A stretch of DNA of 64,000 nt from Anaerolineae bacterium. Lineage in GTDB: Bacteria > Chloroflexota > Anaerolineae > Promineifilales > Promineifilaceae. Numbering within the stretch: position 1 is the first letter of the stretch; each line of letters begins with the position of its first letter. The stretch is from positions 62,001 through 126,000 of the forward strand of contig JAMLHW010000007.1 of assembly GCA_023954475.1 (NCBI GenBank), given 5' to 3'. Below, in pieces: positions 23,694 through 33,045 of the stretch. The notes under the pieces are model-generated. The model had not been told where the DNA came from and made no database searches. It worked only from the letters and a program-made list of their open reading frames with translations. A program made the position numbers and the translations under genes.

Positions 23694-26157
23694 CATCCTC
23701 GCCGCCGCACGTTGGTGGCTCGCTCTCATGGTGATCGGCGCAGCGGCAACCCCGCTGGCGTTGGTGATTTTCGGCCGACTACCGGATCGCGGCTACGCAT
23801 TCACCAAAATGTTCGGCCTGCTGCTCGTCAGCTACCTGTTCTGGATTACCGGTAGCCTCGGTTTCATCGGCAACAATCCCGGCGGCATCGCATTGGCGCT
23901 GGCTGTTGTGATCGGCGCATCGTGGTTTGCGCAGCGCCGGTCAGCCATTTCACTGCGCGAATGGTTTGGTGCACAATGGCGCTACGTCCTCGTCGTTGAG
24001 GTGATCTTTCTGGCGTTGTTCGCCCTCTGGGTGATGGTGCGTGCTTCCAATCCCGCCATCATCGCCACCGAAAAGCCGATGGAATTCGCCTTCCTCAACA
24101 GCCTGGGCCGCACACCTACCTTCCCGCCCGCCGATCCGTGGCTCTCCGGCTTTGCCGTCAGCTACTACTATTTCGGTTACGTGATGAGTTCGCTGCTGGC
24201 GCGGCTGGCATTTGTCGCTGAACCAATCGCATTTAACCTCTCTGTCGCGTGGCTGGTTGCCGGAACCGGTGTTGGCGCATTCGGCGTCGTCTACAATCTA
24301 ATTGCCGGCCAAGGAGCCGGAGCAAAACGCGTCGCATATGTGCTGGGCGTCGTCGCCGCCGTCGCGCTGCCGTTGGCGGGCAATCTGACGGTACTACTGG
24401 AAACGGCACATGCGAACGGGATCGGTTCGGCCGAAATGTGGCAATGGCTCGACATTCAAAACCTGAACACAGCGCCGACCGACAGCGGCATGGGCGATAC
24501 CGGGCCACGCTTCTGGTGGTGGTGGCGTTCTTCCCGCGTCATCAACGAACAAACCATCGCCGGCAATTCGGCTCTGGAACCGATTGCGGAATTCCCCGGC
24601 TTCAGCTTCGTCCTCGGCGATTTGCACCCACATGTGTTGGCGCTGCCGTTTGCTTTCCTCAGCATCGCGATGGCGCTGGCATGGTATTTGCCGTCAGAAC
24701 GCCCCACACCGCTCAAGCCAACGGGCGGAAGACCGGTCGCCGCACAGCTTGTCTTCACGGCGCTGATCCTCGGCGGTCTTTCGTTCCTCAACACGTGGGA
24801 TGTACTCATTCACCTGTTCGTCGTCACCGGCGCATTTGCGCTGGCACGCTGGCGCGATAATGGACGCTGGACCGCACGTAAATTGGCGCAGAGCATCGGT
24901 TTCGGTGCCGTGCTGGCTGTCGGCGCGTTTATTCTTTATCTGCCGTTCTATCTCGGTTTCAGTTCGCAGGCAGGCGCACCGTTTATTTTGCCGATGATCA
25001 ATCGGCCGACACGCTTGCCCCAATTCCTGGTCATTTTCGGTATGCCACTGCTCATCATCACCGTGCTGGTACTCACCCTGGTCATCAAGCAGAAATTCCG
25101 CGCCTGGAAAACCGGCTTGGCTATCTTCTGCGGCTTGCTTGGCGGATTGCTGCTCTTGACACTGCTGATGGGCTGGATCGTCGCCAGTTCATCCACAGCC
25201 GACGCCGTCACATCACTTGCTGCCGAACTAAACATACCACTCAATCCGCGTCAGGGCGGCCTGCTCTGGGGTTTGAGCGCCATTGCAGCATTGACGCCTT
25301 CACTTCTGGGCGCGCGTGTGCTAACGCCGGGCGTCACGCTGCTCACCGCAGGGCTGATTGCCGGTGGGATTATGGCACTCTCAGTCCTGTTCCGCGAGCA
25401 AAATCCCGCAGAGCGACAGACGCAAACCGTCTCACTGCTGCCTTTTGTTCTGTTACTGATCATTACGGGCGCGTTGCTCACGCTCGACCCGGAATTTGTC
25501 TATATCAAGGACAATTTCGGCCAGCGTATGAACACGGTATTTAAGTTTTACTATCAAACGTGGGTACTCTGGGGCGCGGCGGCACTGGCCGGGCTATACT
25601 ATTTGATGGTCCGTGCACGGGTGGTGGCAATTGTGTTAGCCATCCTCTACGGCGTACTACTGGTGGGTGTCATGCTTTTTCCGTGGTATGGGGTGGCGGC
25701 GCGTTCGGCCGAATTTCCGTTCGCCGACACATTGGACGGTCTGGCCCACGTTGCGCAAAACAATCCCAATGAATATGAGGCGATTGTGTGGCTGCGGAAC
25801 CAGGCAGACGACAGATCCGTCGTACTCGAAGCAACCGGCGGTCAATACAGCGATTTTGCCCGCGTCTCAGCCAACAGCGGTGTGCCCACCGTTCTCGGTT
25901 GGGCTGGTCACGAATACCAGTGGCGCGGCAACACAACCGAACCAGTTGCTCGCGAACAGGTGATCAACGCCATTTACACCCAACCCGATTGGGCAGGCGT
26001 ACCGGAACTGCTCGATCAATACGGAATAACGTACATCTACGTCGGCGATTTGGAGCGCAGCACCTACGGTGAAGATGGTCTGCAGAAGTTTAGCGATAAC
26101 CTCAAACCTGTGTTTGAAAACGACGATGTGACAATTTATGTTTGGCGGGGTGAGTAA
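23680..26157 (+). CDS. DUF2298 (YYY) membrane protein
   Basis: An ~825-residue multi-helix membrane protein that aligns by eye with the C-terminal half of the upstream giant protein. Shared hallmarks: 'AVSYYYFGYVMSS', 'EFPGFSFVLGDLHPHVLALP' and 'RMNTVFKFYYQTWVLWGA', plus a C-terminal soluble part ('YGITYIYVGDLERSTYG'). The start is uncertain: ATG 23680 lacks a good ribosome-binding site, and a TTG at 23659 is in frame; the strong site just upstream serves a short overlapping frame. The DUF2298 family is confined mainly to Chloroflexi and archaea and is assumed to act in sugar transfer; no activity is established. Confidence 0.83.
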   Translation: MPTADILAAARWWLALMVIGAAATPLALVIFGRLPDRGYAFTKMFGLLLVSYLFWITGSLGFIGNNPGGIALALAVVIGASWFAQRRSAISLREWFGAQWRYVLVVEVIFLALFALWVMVRASNPAIIATEKPMEFAFLNSLGRTPTFPPADPWLSGFAVSYYYFGYVMSSLLARLAFVAEPIAFNLSVAWLVAGTGVGAFGVVYNLIAGQGAGAKRVAYVLGVVAAVALPLAGNLTVLLETAHANGIGSAEMWQWLDIQNLNTAPTDSGMGDTGPRFWWWWRSSRVINEQTIAGNSALEPIAEFPGFSFVLGDLHPHVLALPFAFLSIAMALAWYLPSERPTPLKPTGGRPVAAQLVFTALILGGLSFLNTWDVLIHLFVVTGAFALARWRDNGRWTARKLAQSIGFGAVLAVGAFILYLPFYLGFSSQAGAPFILPMINRPTRLPQFLVIFGMPLLIITVLVLTLVIKQKFRAWKTGLAIFCGLLGGLLLLTLLMGWIVASSSTADAVTSLAAELNIPLNPRQGGLLWGLSAIAALTPSLLGARVLTPGVTLLTAGLIAGGIMALSVLFREQNPAERQTQTVSLLPFVLLLIITGALLTLDPEFVYIKDNFGQRMNTVFKFYYQTWVLWGAAALAGLYYLMVRARVVAIVLAILYGVLLVGVMLFPWYGVAARSAEFPFADTLDGLAHVAQNNPNEYEAIVWLRNQADDRSVVLEATGGQYSDFARVSANSGVPTVLGWAGHEYQWRGNTTEPVAREQVINAIYTQPDWAGVPELLDQYGITYIYVGDLERSTYGEDGLQKFSDNLKPVFENDDVTIYVWRGE

Positions 26158-26162
26158 GAAGG

Positions 26163-27914
26163 ATGAGGGCAGAAAACGCCGTGACAGTCTCTAGCATCCA
26201 GCAATCAGCTGCCAGCGCGCAGCGGATTACCGTGGCGCATGGTGTGCTGTTTGTGATTGGGGTCGCGGCCGCGATCATGCGTCTGACCGGACTGGATGCG
26301 ACGCCACTCAATTCGGCCGAAGCAATTGCCGCCCTGTCTGCTCACAATTTCTGGCAGCCAGGCGCAACAGGCAGTGAAGCGGTCAGTCCGCTCTATTTTG
26401 CGTTAACCGCGCTGCTCATGCCCATTTTCGGCAGCAATGACGCGGTGGCACGGCTCATTCCGGCGCTGTTCGGCATCGGGTTCGTGCTGCTGCCGTGGCT
26501 GTTGCGCCACAGATTGGGCACAATCGGTGCGTTAACAGCCAGCGCCTTGCTCACGGTCTCGCCCATTTTCGCCATCCTGTCGCGCACAGCCGGCGGCGAT
26601 TCAGCGGCACTGTTTGCCGGTTTGTTACTGCTCATCGCCTGGCTGCGTCTCGCTGATGACAACAACGAAACCTGGTTGTTGGTGGCAGGAGGCGCGCTCG
26701 GTTTGGGCCTGACAACGACGCCGCTATTTTTTACGCTCGTTCTCGCCTGGGGCGCGGCGTGGCTACTGCAACAAGCGGTGGGCTTACCGCTCACTGAGCA
26801 GCGCCCGACGCTTTCGCGGCCTGTGCGGCGCAACGCGATCATCGTGGCCGCTGTCGTTTTTCTGGGCATCACGACGCTTTTGCTCTGGTATCCGGCGGGA
26901 TTGGGTAACGCGGCCACGCAGTTTGTGGATTGGTTAGGGCAGTTTTCGTTTTCGGCCGAATTCCTCGCCCGCCTCAACCCGTTGCTGGCCCTGTTCCGCT
27001 ATCAGCCGGGCTTGCTCATTCTCAGCACAGTAGGCATTGTCCTGGCAGCGTTGCGAGTTGATCGCTTCGGCATCTTTTGTACGAACTGGATCATCGCCGG
27101 GCTATTGCTCTTGTTGCTGCAAAACGGCGTAACGGCAACGGCATCCGTCATCGCGCTGCCGCTGGTATTCGTCGTCAGCACATTGTTTAAGCAGTGGTTT
27201 GCCGAGCCAACCGGCTGGGAAAAATGGCTCGTCGCCGGTGGCGTGACACTGTTCGGTATGTTGCTGCTCGTCAATATCGGCCGATTCCTGCGTTCATACA
27301 ACGTCAACACCGACACCTTGCCGTTCATCTTCATTTTGGCGTTCGGCGTCTTGCTCATGGCAGCGTTGTTGCTGCTGATTATCAATCTGAGCAATGACGC
27401 CTATGTCCTTGTGCAAGGCATTTTACTCGGTGTGCTGGCATTGCTGCTGTTCACTGGCTGGGGTACAGCGTGGTGGCTGACGCACGACGCTGCCAACGAT
27501 GTGCGCGAACGCTGGCTGGCGACGACCACGGCGACGCATGATGATATGCAGCACTTTGCCCAGGTAATCGCCGAAGTTTCGGCCGAAAAAACGGGCGCAC
27601 CCACCGACCTGAACGTCGTCAGTGCCGTCGAGTCACCTGTTTTGCGCTGGTATTTGCGCGACCTGCGCACGGTAGCATTTGCGCCCGGTGTGCCCTTTAC
27701 CGGTGATGCCGAAGCTATCATTACGCCAGGCGACGCTGAGCAGCCTTTTGTGGGCAATTATCTCGCCAGGCCGTTTATTCTCAGTGAACACAACAATGCG
27801 CAGACCACGTTACCCGGATTCGACCAGCTTGTGCCCACGTTGCGCTGGTGGTTTTTCCGTGACGGCGTCAATTCGGCCGAACAACAACCAATTATTCTGT
27901 GGGTAAAGCAGTAA
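26163..27914 (+). CDS. GT39-like (ArnT/PMT_2) membrane glycosyltransferase
   Basis: A 583-residue protein with about 12 hydrophobic segments. The first outer loop carries 'GLDATPLNSAEAIAALS' (near 44-60), the position of the acidic catalytic motif of GT39/GT83 enzymes, although the Asp-Glu pair is reduced to Ala-Glu. A C-terminal soluble domain follows ('VVSAVESPVLRWYLRDL'). The gene lies 5 bases after the DUF2298 gene, so they are almost certainly one operon. The sugar donor and acceptor are unknown. Confidence 0.75.
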   Translation: MRAENAVTVSSIQQSAASAQRITVAHGVLFVIGVAAAIMRLTGLDATPLNSAEAIAALSAHNFWQPGATGSEAVSPLYFALTALLMPIFGSNDAVARLIPALFGIGFVLLPWLLRHRLGTIGALTASALLTVSPIFAILSRTAGGDSAALFAGLLLLIAWLRLADDNNETWLLVAGGALGLGLTTTPLFFTLVLAWGAAWLLQQAVGLPLTEQRPTLSRPVRRNAIIVAAVVFLGITTLLLWYPAGLGNAATQFVDWLGQFSFSAEFLARLNPLLALFRYQPGLLILSTVGIVLAALRVDRFGIFCTNWIIAGLLLLLLQNGVTATASVIALPLVFVVSTLFKQWFAEPTGWEKWLVAGGVTLFGMLLLVNIGRFLRSYNVNTDTLPFIFILAFGVLLMAALLLLIINLSNDAYVLVQGILLGVLALLLFTGWGTAWWLTHDAANDVRERWLATTTATHDDMQHFAQVIAEVSAEKTGAPTDLNVVSAVESPVLRWYLRDLRTVAFAPGVPFTGDAEAIITPGDAEQPFVGNYLARPFILSEHNNAQTTLPGFDQLVPTLRWWFFRDGVNSAEQQPIILWVKQ

Positions 27915-27941
27915 GCTGCCCGCTATTTGAGACATCGGCCG

Positions 27942-28535
27942 ATGGAAAAACATCTCACCGTTCACCACGCCAACGCAGCCACGCCCGATGGCCTCATTGT
28001 GCGCTGCCTGCAGGGTGACGAGCACGCCTACGCCACACTGTACAGGCAGTATGCAGGCATGATTTACCGGCTGACCTACGGCATGTTGCAACACAGCGAA
28101 GACGCGGAAGAGGTATTGCAAGATACGTTCGAATACGCCTTCCGTCGGCTGCACAAATACGATCCCGAAAAAGCAGCGTTCAAAACGTGGCTCTATCAAA
28201 TCGCCATCAGCCGCTGCCGCAACAAGCGCCGGCGCAAATGGCTGCCGACCTTCTCGCTGGATCATGCCGTCGCCACCAACCACGACATCGGTGACCCGGA
28301 TGCCATTGCACCAGACGCCGCTGCCCAACTGAACGCCGAAAAACAGCGCGTCTGGCAGGCGCTGGGCAAATTGTCGCCCAAGCTGCGCGAAACAGCGTTA
28401 CTGCGTTATCACGAAGGGCTGAGCTACAACGAAATCGGCGTAATTCTGGATATTTCGCCGAAAACGGTCGAGTCGCGGATGCGGCTGGCACATAAAAAAT
28501 TAAAAGAACTGCTACAAGGTTCGATATCGGAGTAG
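27942..28535 (+). CDS. ECF-type RNA polymerase sigma factor
   Basis: A ~197-residue sigma-70 family factor. Region 2 spans 'LIVRCLQGDEHAYATLYRQY' to 'EDAEEVLQDTFEYAFRRLHKY' (near 17-75), and region 4 'LGKLSPKLRETALLRYHEGLSYNEIGVILDIS' with its helix-turn-helix near 140-185. ECF factors redirect RNA polymerase to stress or envelope genes and are held by cognate anti-sigma factors. The next gene is a zinc-finger anti-sigma protein, so this is a classic pair. I use the ATG at 27942 (MEKHLTV); an upstream TTG at 27927 is in frame. A perfect hairpin separates the two genes. Confidence 0.92.
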   Translation: MEKHLTVHHANAATPDGLIVRCLQGDEHAYATLYRQYAGMIYRLTYGMLQHSEDAEEVLQDTFEYAFRRLHKYDPEKAAFKTWLYQIAISRCRNKRRRKWLPTFSLDHAVATNHDIGDPDAIAPDAAAQLNAEKQRVWQALGKLSPKLRETALLRYHEGLSYNEIGVILDISPKTVESRMRLAHKKLKELLQGSISE

Positions 28536-28536
28536 A

Positions 28537-28567
28537 GAAACTGAGTTTTTGGCAAAAACTCAGTTTC
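28537..28567 (+). terminator. Perfect hairpin between sigma and anti-sigma genes
   Basis: GAAACTGAGTTTTT (28537-28550), loop GGC, AAAAACTCAGTTTC (28554-28567): a perfect 14-bp stem starting just after the sigma stop. Only TT follows, so it may attenuate or process the message rather than fully terminate it. Confidence 0.6.
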
Positions 28568-28584
28568 TTAACCTGGTAGGTTGA

Positions 28585-29085
28585 ATGATGAACGAACAAC
28601 ACGTAACAACACAGATAAGCGATTATGTTTTGGGGCTGTCGGCACCGCAAGCCCGGCGCGATGTGGAACGGCATATGGCGCATTGTGAGATGTGTCGCGC
28701 TGCCTTGCAACAAGAGCGTGCGTTGGTGCAGTTGGTACGGGAGACGTTGGATGAGGCAATTCGGCCGAATCCGGTCCGACTACAACAATTCACCCCTCCA
28801 ACCCTGACCAGTCGCCGCACCCGCCGTCAACTGCGACACGCTGTCGCTGTCGTCACCCTGCTGCTCGTCGTGTTTCTCGGCAATCTCGGCCTGCTCCAAA
28901 GCGGAACAGCCGTTGTCTACGCCGAACCCGCACCTGCACTCGCCCAACCCATCGTCGGCACACCGACCGCGTCCGGAACGCCGGCCGTCACCGCGCAAGC
29001 GCAGCCTGTTTTTGCGTGGCCTGAGCTTGTCGAAGGCCAGGCCCCGCCACCAATTCCGACGCCGGCGACACCCCATCTAAAATAA
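28585..29085 (+). CDS. Anti-sigma factor with zinc-finger (zf-HC2) domain
   Basis: A 166-residue single-pass membrane protein. The N-terminal zinc-binding anti-sigma domain has HxxxCxxC ('HMAHCEMC', near residues 30-37). A membrane helix ('AVAVVTLLLVVFLGNLGLL') lies near 88-106, and the outside part is short and Pro/Thr/Ala-rich. Such proteins sequester the ECF factor until a membrane signal triggers release or proteolysis. There are two adjacent ATG codons (28585, 28588). Placement directly after the sigma gene identifies its partner. Confidence 0.85.
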   Translation: MMNEQHVTTQISDYVLGLSAPQARRDVERHMAHCEMCRAALQQERALVQLVRETLDEAIRPNPVRLQQFTPPTLTSRRTRRQLRHAVAVVTLLLVVFLGNLGLLQSGTAVVYAEPAPALAQPIVGTPTASGTPAVTAQAQPVFAWPELVEGQAPPPIPTPATPHLK

Positions 29086-29130
29086 TACGACCCGTGATTC
29101 TGAAATCTGCAATCACAAATCCGAAATCAT

Positions 29131-32100
29131 ATGTCTGAATTGACCTCAACACCGCAAGAGCCGCAACAAGATTTTCTCTCGCGTTCGCTGTTTGCAACGC
29201 TCAACCTCGATCTGGAGAAAGGACTGTACATCCTGTTCATCATTCTGGCGCTGATCACGCGCTTCTACGCGTTGGGCGACCGCGTTGTCAGTCACGACGA
29301 GAGCTTGCACACGCAGTTTTCTTATCAATTTTACAACGGTGACGGCTACGTCCATCAGGCGTTGATGCATGGCCCGTTCCTGTTCCACGCCACCGCCGCC
29401 TCGTATTGGCTGTTTGGCGACAATGATTTCACATCGCGCATTCCGGTCGCTTTGTTGGGCGTCATTTTGGTGGCTTTGCCGTATTTGCTGCGCGACTGGC
29501 TCGGCCGAAAAGGGGCGCTGTTTACCAGTTTCATCTTCTTGATTTCACCCTACCTGCTCTACTATTCGCGCTACATTCGCCACGACATCTACGTCATCAC
29601 CTGGGCGCTGATGGTATTCATCGCCACGATCTACTATCTGCGCCAGACCAAGACGAAATATTTGTGGTGGTTTGCCGCCGGCCTGGCGTTGATGTTTGCC
29701 ACGAAAGAAGTAGCATACATCTACGTCGCGATTTTTGGCAGTTTTCTTGTGCTGCGTCTGCTGGCAAAAATCATTGCATCTGACTGGTTCACAGAGGAAT
29801 GGCGCAAGATCGTGCTGCCGCTCGGCATCATGCTTCTAGGTGGCGTCATGCTTGGCGTGGGCTATTTGCTGCATGGTCGCATCGCGGAAACCGATCCGGG
29901 ATCTTCGACCTTGACCTTTCTCAACTGGGTGCAGGTAACCGGCTTCTTTGCACTACTGATCGGCGTGTTCATGGGCATGAATCAATGGCAACATCGCCTC
30001 AAAGAATACGCGTCCTATGATTTGATCGTTCTCTACGTGACCTTGTTGCTCCCGCTGATGAGTGCGTTAGTGATTACGCTGTCCGGTCTTGATCCGCTCA
30101 ACAAGGCGATGCAGACGTGTTCGGCCGTCGACGGCTCCACGCTGAATTTCTTTCAGAAATTATTACTGGCCGATTGCTGGTCAGCATGGTTTAGTTCCGG
30201 TCCGATGCAGTCCGGCATTTTCGTCACGTTGCTCCTGGTTATCGGCGCATTGATCGGCCTGTGGTGGGATTGGCGGCGCTGGATCGTAGCCGCATTGGTC
30301 TTTCACACCATTTTTGCCGTGCTATACACGTCAGTCTTCACTAATCTGGGCGGCTGGGGCAACGGCATGGTCGAGTCGCTCGGCTACTGGCTGGTGCAGC
30401 AGGAAGTGGCGCGTGGTGGTCAGCCAGAATTCTATTACCTGCTGGTCGTGCCGTTCTACGAATTTCTGCCGGTTATTTTCTCGCTGGCGGCGATCTTTTT
30501 CTGGTTCCGCAAGACGCAGTTTCAGCGCACGGTTGGTTTTTGGGTGTTGCTCTTCATCATTGCTGCGATTGCGTACAGTTTTTTCAACTGGATCTTCAAT
30601 CGGCCGATTGGCGGCACACTGCCCAACCTCGGCTCATTACTCTTAACACTGGGCATCATCGGCGCGTGGCTGGCGTTTCGCTGGCTGCGCCGTAATCTCA
30701 ATCTCGACGATCCCGTTTTCAAGCTGGTCGACATGGCGTTGCTAATCTGGGCAACAGTGCGGGTTATCTTCTTTTTCGCCACCTTGCCGATCAACGGCGC
30801 TGTGCGCGAAGAGCCGGTGTCATGGCCCGGCATTTTGACAGCGCTACTCGTCGTCGTACTCGGTGGCGCGGTCTGGTTCCGCAGTTATCGGCAGCAAAAA
30901 CGGGATTCGGCCGAAGTTCCCTCGCCTGCCACCATCAACTGGCGCACCTGGCTCAACGACATCCTGTTTGAATTTGTGCCGCACCTCATCTGGTGGATGC
31001 TGCTCACCTGGGTTGCGTACACCGTTGCCGGCGAAAAAATGCCGTGGCTCAGTACCCACTTTGTCATTCCGATGGGTTTTCTCAGCGGCTGGTATCTCAA
31101 CGAAAAGCTCAAAGACACATCGGTGCGCGAGCTGTTCAGCGTACGGTCGCTGCTGCTGATCGGTCTCGTCGTCGTCGCCCTCATCGCACTGGGGCTGATG
31201 GTCAAGACGCTGCTCGTCGATGTGGAATGGGGCAGCAAGACATTGGCAAACCTGACGAATACAGGAATGCTAATCGGCCGATTGATTCTCGTCGTCGCCG
31301 CGTTTGGCCTGATTTACTATCTGGGACGCCGTTCCAAGCGCAAAATCGTGCGCCATGCGTGGCTGTTGGGCGTATTCACTGCTCTGGCACTGCTTACCAT
31401 TCGCTTCAGCTTCATGGCCAATTATGTCAACGACGACAATAGCAACGAGTTTCTCGTTTACGCGCACGGTGGGCCGGCGACGAAGGCCGAAGTGCTGCGC
31501 CAACTTGAAGCCGTTTCCATGCGCCAATTCGGCGACAAGAGCGTCAAAGTAGCGTTTGACAACGATTCATCGTGGCCGTTTACCTGGTATCTGCGGGATT
31601 ATCCCAACCGACTTTACTTTGGCGAAAATCCGACTCCGGATATCCTCGATGCGCCAGTGCTGATTGTCGGTAATGACAATTGGGGCAAAGTCGATCCCAT
31701 CGTCGGCGATGATTATGTCCACGATACCTACGTATACCTGCAATGGCCGATGGAAGAATATCGCCAACTCGGCTGGGATGCCTTTTTCGGCCTCAAGGCG
31801 CAGGAAGGGCAGGAACGCGGCCTGGGCAGCCGCCAGATTCGCCAGGCGTTGAGTGACATTTTCCTCTACCGTGATTACAGCAAATACGGCGAGATCTTCA
31901 ACGGCGACCCCAACTACTATCGGCTGGGCAAATGGCCGGTACGCGATGAACTGCGCATTTACCTGCGTCGCGACGCACTGGAAGAGTTGTGGGATAGCGG
32001 CACGAAAGCCGGACGCTACGAGCCGCCGGTTGATCCGTACGAATTAGGTGACCTGGCGCTGCAAGCCGAGCGCGTCATTGGTCAGGGCAGCCTGGCTACT

Positions 32101-32952
32101 CCACGTAATGTGGCGGTTGCGCCAGACGGCACTCTGTTTGTCGCCGATTCCGGCAATCACCGCATCGTCGCGTTCGATGCCGATGGCACCATGCTCACGA
32201 GTTGGGGCTCGTTTGGCGCCAATGTCGGCGAGTTTAACGAGCCATGGGGCATTGCTGCCGACGATGAGTTTGTCTATGTAGCCGATACGTGGAATTATCG
32301 CATCCAGAAATTTACCCATGATGGTGATTTTGTGGCGTCGTTTGGCTCCGGCGGTACGGTGGACGATGGTTCGGCCGAAACCGGCAATGTCTACTTCGGA
32401 CCTCGTTCGATTGCGCTCTACGAAGACGACAAGTTGATCATCGCCGATACCGGCAATCACCGCTTGCAAGTCGTTGATCGCGACGGCAACTTCATTCAGT
32501 TTGTCGGCGAGTTCGGAGCGCAACTCGGACAATTTTTCGAGCCAGTCGGTGTCACCGTAGGGCCAAATGGCGCGGTCTACGTCGCCGACACATGGAACCG
32601 GCGTGTGCAGGCATTGACGCAGGATTTGCTGCCGTTTATCGAATGGCCGATCGACGGCTGGCGCAGCGATTCGCTGGAAAACAAGCCCTATGTCGCTACG
32701 GACAGTGCCAGCCAAGTGTATGTGACTGATCCGGAAGCGCACCGGGTGTTGATCTTTGATGCGGCGGGATTTTATCTGGGTCGTTTCGGCCGATTTGGAC
32801 CCGAAATCGACAACTTCAACATTCCCAACGGCATCGCAATTGGACCTGATGACAGCATGTATGTCGCGGACGTTCAAAATAATCGCGTGCTGAAGTTCGC
32901 GCCGGTTGGGGCGTTACTGCCTCCGGTCGCACCTGCGCCGGCAGAACAATAA
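29131..32952 (+). CDS. GT-C/Agl23-like membrane protein with C-terminal NHL repeats
   Basis: A 1273-residue protein. Residues ~25-780 hold numerous membrane helices and resemble the 'flippase activity-associated Agl23' (TIGR03663) group of GT39-like proteins: 'VSHDESLHTQFSYQF' (near 50-64) is the acidic first-loop motif and 'ALMHGPFLFHATAASYWLFGD' follows. Residues ~985-1260 are NHL beta-propeller repeats with the recurring pattern 'V(A/T)DSGNHRI', 'VADTWNYRIQKF', 'IADTGNHRLQVVD', 'VADTWNRRVQAL' and 'VADVQNNRVLKF'. The propeller should lie outside the membrane. The function is unproven; surface polysaccharide or protein glycosylation is likely. Confidence 0.84.
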   Translation: MSELTSTPQEPQQDFLSRSLFATLNLDLEKGLYILFIILALITRFYALGDRVVSHDESLHTQFSYQFYNGDGYVHQALMHGPFLFHATAASYWLFGDNDFTSRIPVALLGVILVALPYLLRDWLGRKGALFTSFIFLISPYLLYYSRYIRHDIYVITWALMVFIATIYYLRQTKTKYLWWFAAGLALMFATKEVAYIYVAIFGSFLVLRLLAKIIASDWFTEEWRKIVLPLGIMLLGGVMLGVGYLLHGRIAETDPGSSTLTFLNWVQVTGFFALLIGVFMGMNQWQHRLKEYASYDLIVLYVTLLLPLMSALVITLSGLDPLNKAMQTCSAVDGSTLNFFQKLLLADCWSAWFSSGPMQSGIFVTLLLVIGALIGLWWDWRRWIVAALVFHTIFAVLYTSVFTNLGGWGNGMVESLGYWLVQQEVARGGQPEFYYLLVVPFYEFLPVIFSLAAIFFWFRKTQFQRTVGFWVLLFIIAAIAYSFFNWIFNRPIGGTLPNLGSLLLTLGIIGAWLAFRWLRRNLNLDDPVFKLVDMALLIWATVRVIFFFATLPINGAVREEPVSWPGILTALLVVVLGGAVWFRSYRQQKRDSAEVPSPATINWRTWLNDILFEFVPHLIWWMLLTWVAYTVAGEKMPWLSTHFVIPMGFLSGWYLNEKLKDTSVRELFSVRSLLLIGLVVVALIALGLMVKTLLVDVEWGSKTLANLTNTGMLIGRLILVVAAFGLIYYLGRRSKRKIVRHAWLLGVFTALALLTIRFSFMANYVNDDNSNEFLVYAHGGPATKAEVLRQLEAVSMRQFGDKSVKVAFDNDSSWPFTWYLRDYPNRLYFGENPTPDILDAPVLIVGNDNWGKVDPIVGDDYVHDTYVYLQWPMEEYRQLGWDAFFGLKAQEGQERGLGSRQIRQALSDIFLYRDYSKYGEIFNGDPNYYRLGKWPVRDELRIYLRRDALEELWDSGTKAGRYEPPVDPYELGDLALQAERVIGQGSLATPRNVAVAPDGTLFVADSGNHRIVAFDADGTMLTSWGSFGANVGEFNEPWGIAADDEFVYVADTWNYRIQKFTHDGDFVASFGSGGTVDDGSAETGNVYFGPRSIALYEDDKLIIADTGNHRLQVVDRDGNFIQFVGEFGAQLGQFFEPVGVTVGPNGAVYVADTWNRRVQALTQDLLPFIEWPIDGWRSDSLENKPYVATDSASQVYVTDPEAHRVLIFDAAGFYLGRFGRFGPEIDNFNIPNGIAIGPDDSMYVADVQNNRVLKFAPVGALLPPVAPAPAEQ

Positions 32953-32963
32953 CTGGATAGCGC

Positions 32964-32996
32964 AAGCGGTTGGCCGTAAACGACCAACCGCTTTTT
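32964..32996 (+). terminator. Rho-independent terminator after the NHL-GT-C gene
   Basis: A perfect 10-bp stem (32964-32973 with 32984-32993) followed by TTT. It ends the plus-strand glycosylation run just before the convergent gene at 33046. Confidence 0.82.
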
Positions 32997-33045
32997 CATT
33001 GTGCCAGACGGCAATTTATACGTGTTGTCATTCGGCCGAATTCAC

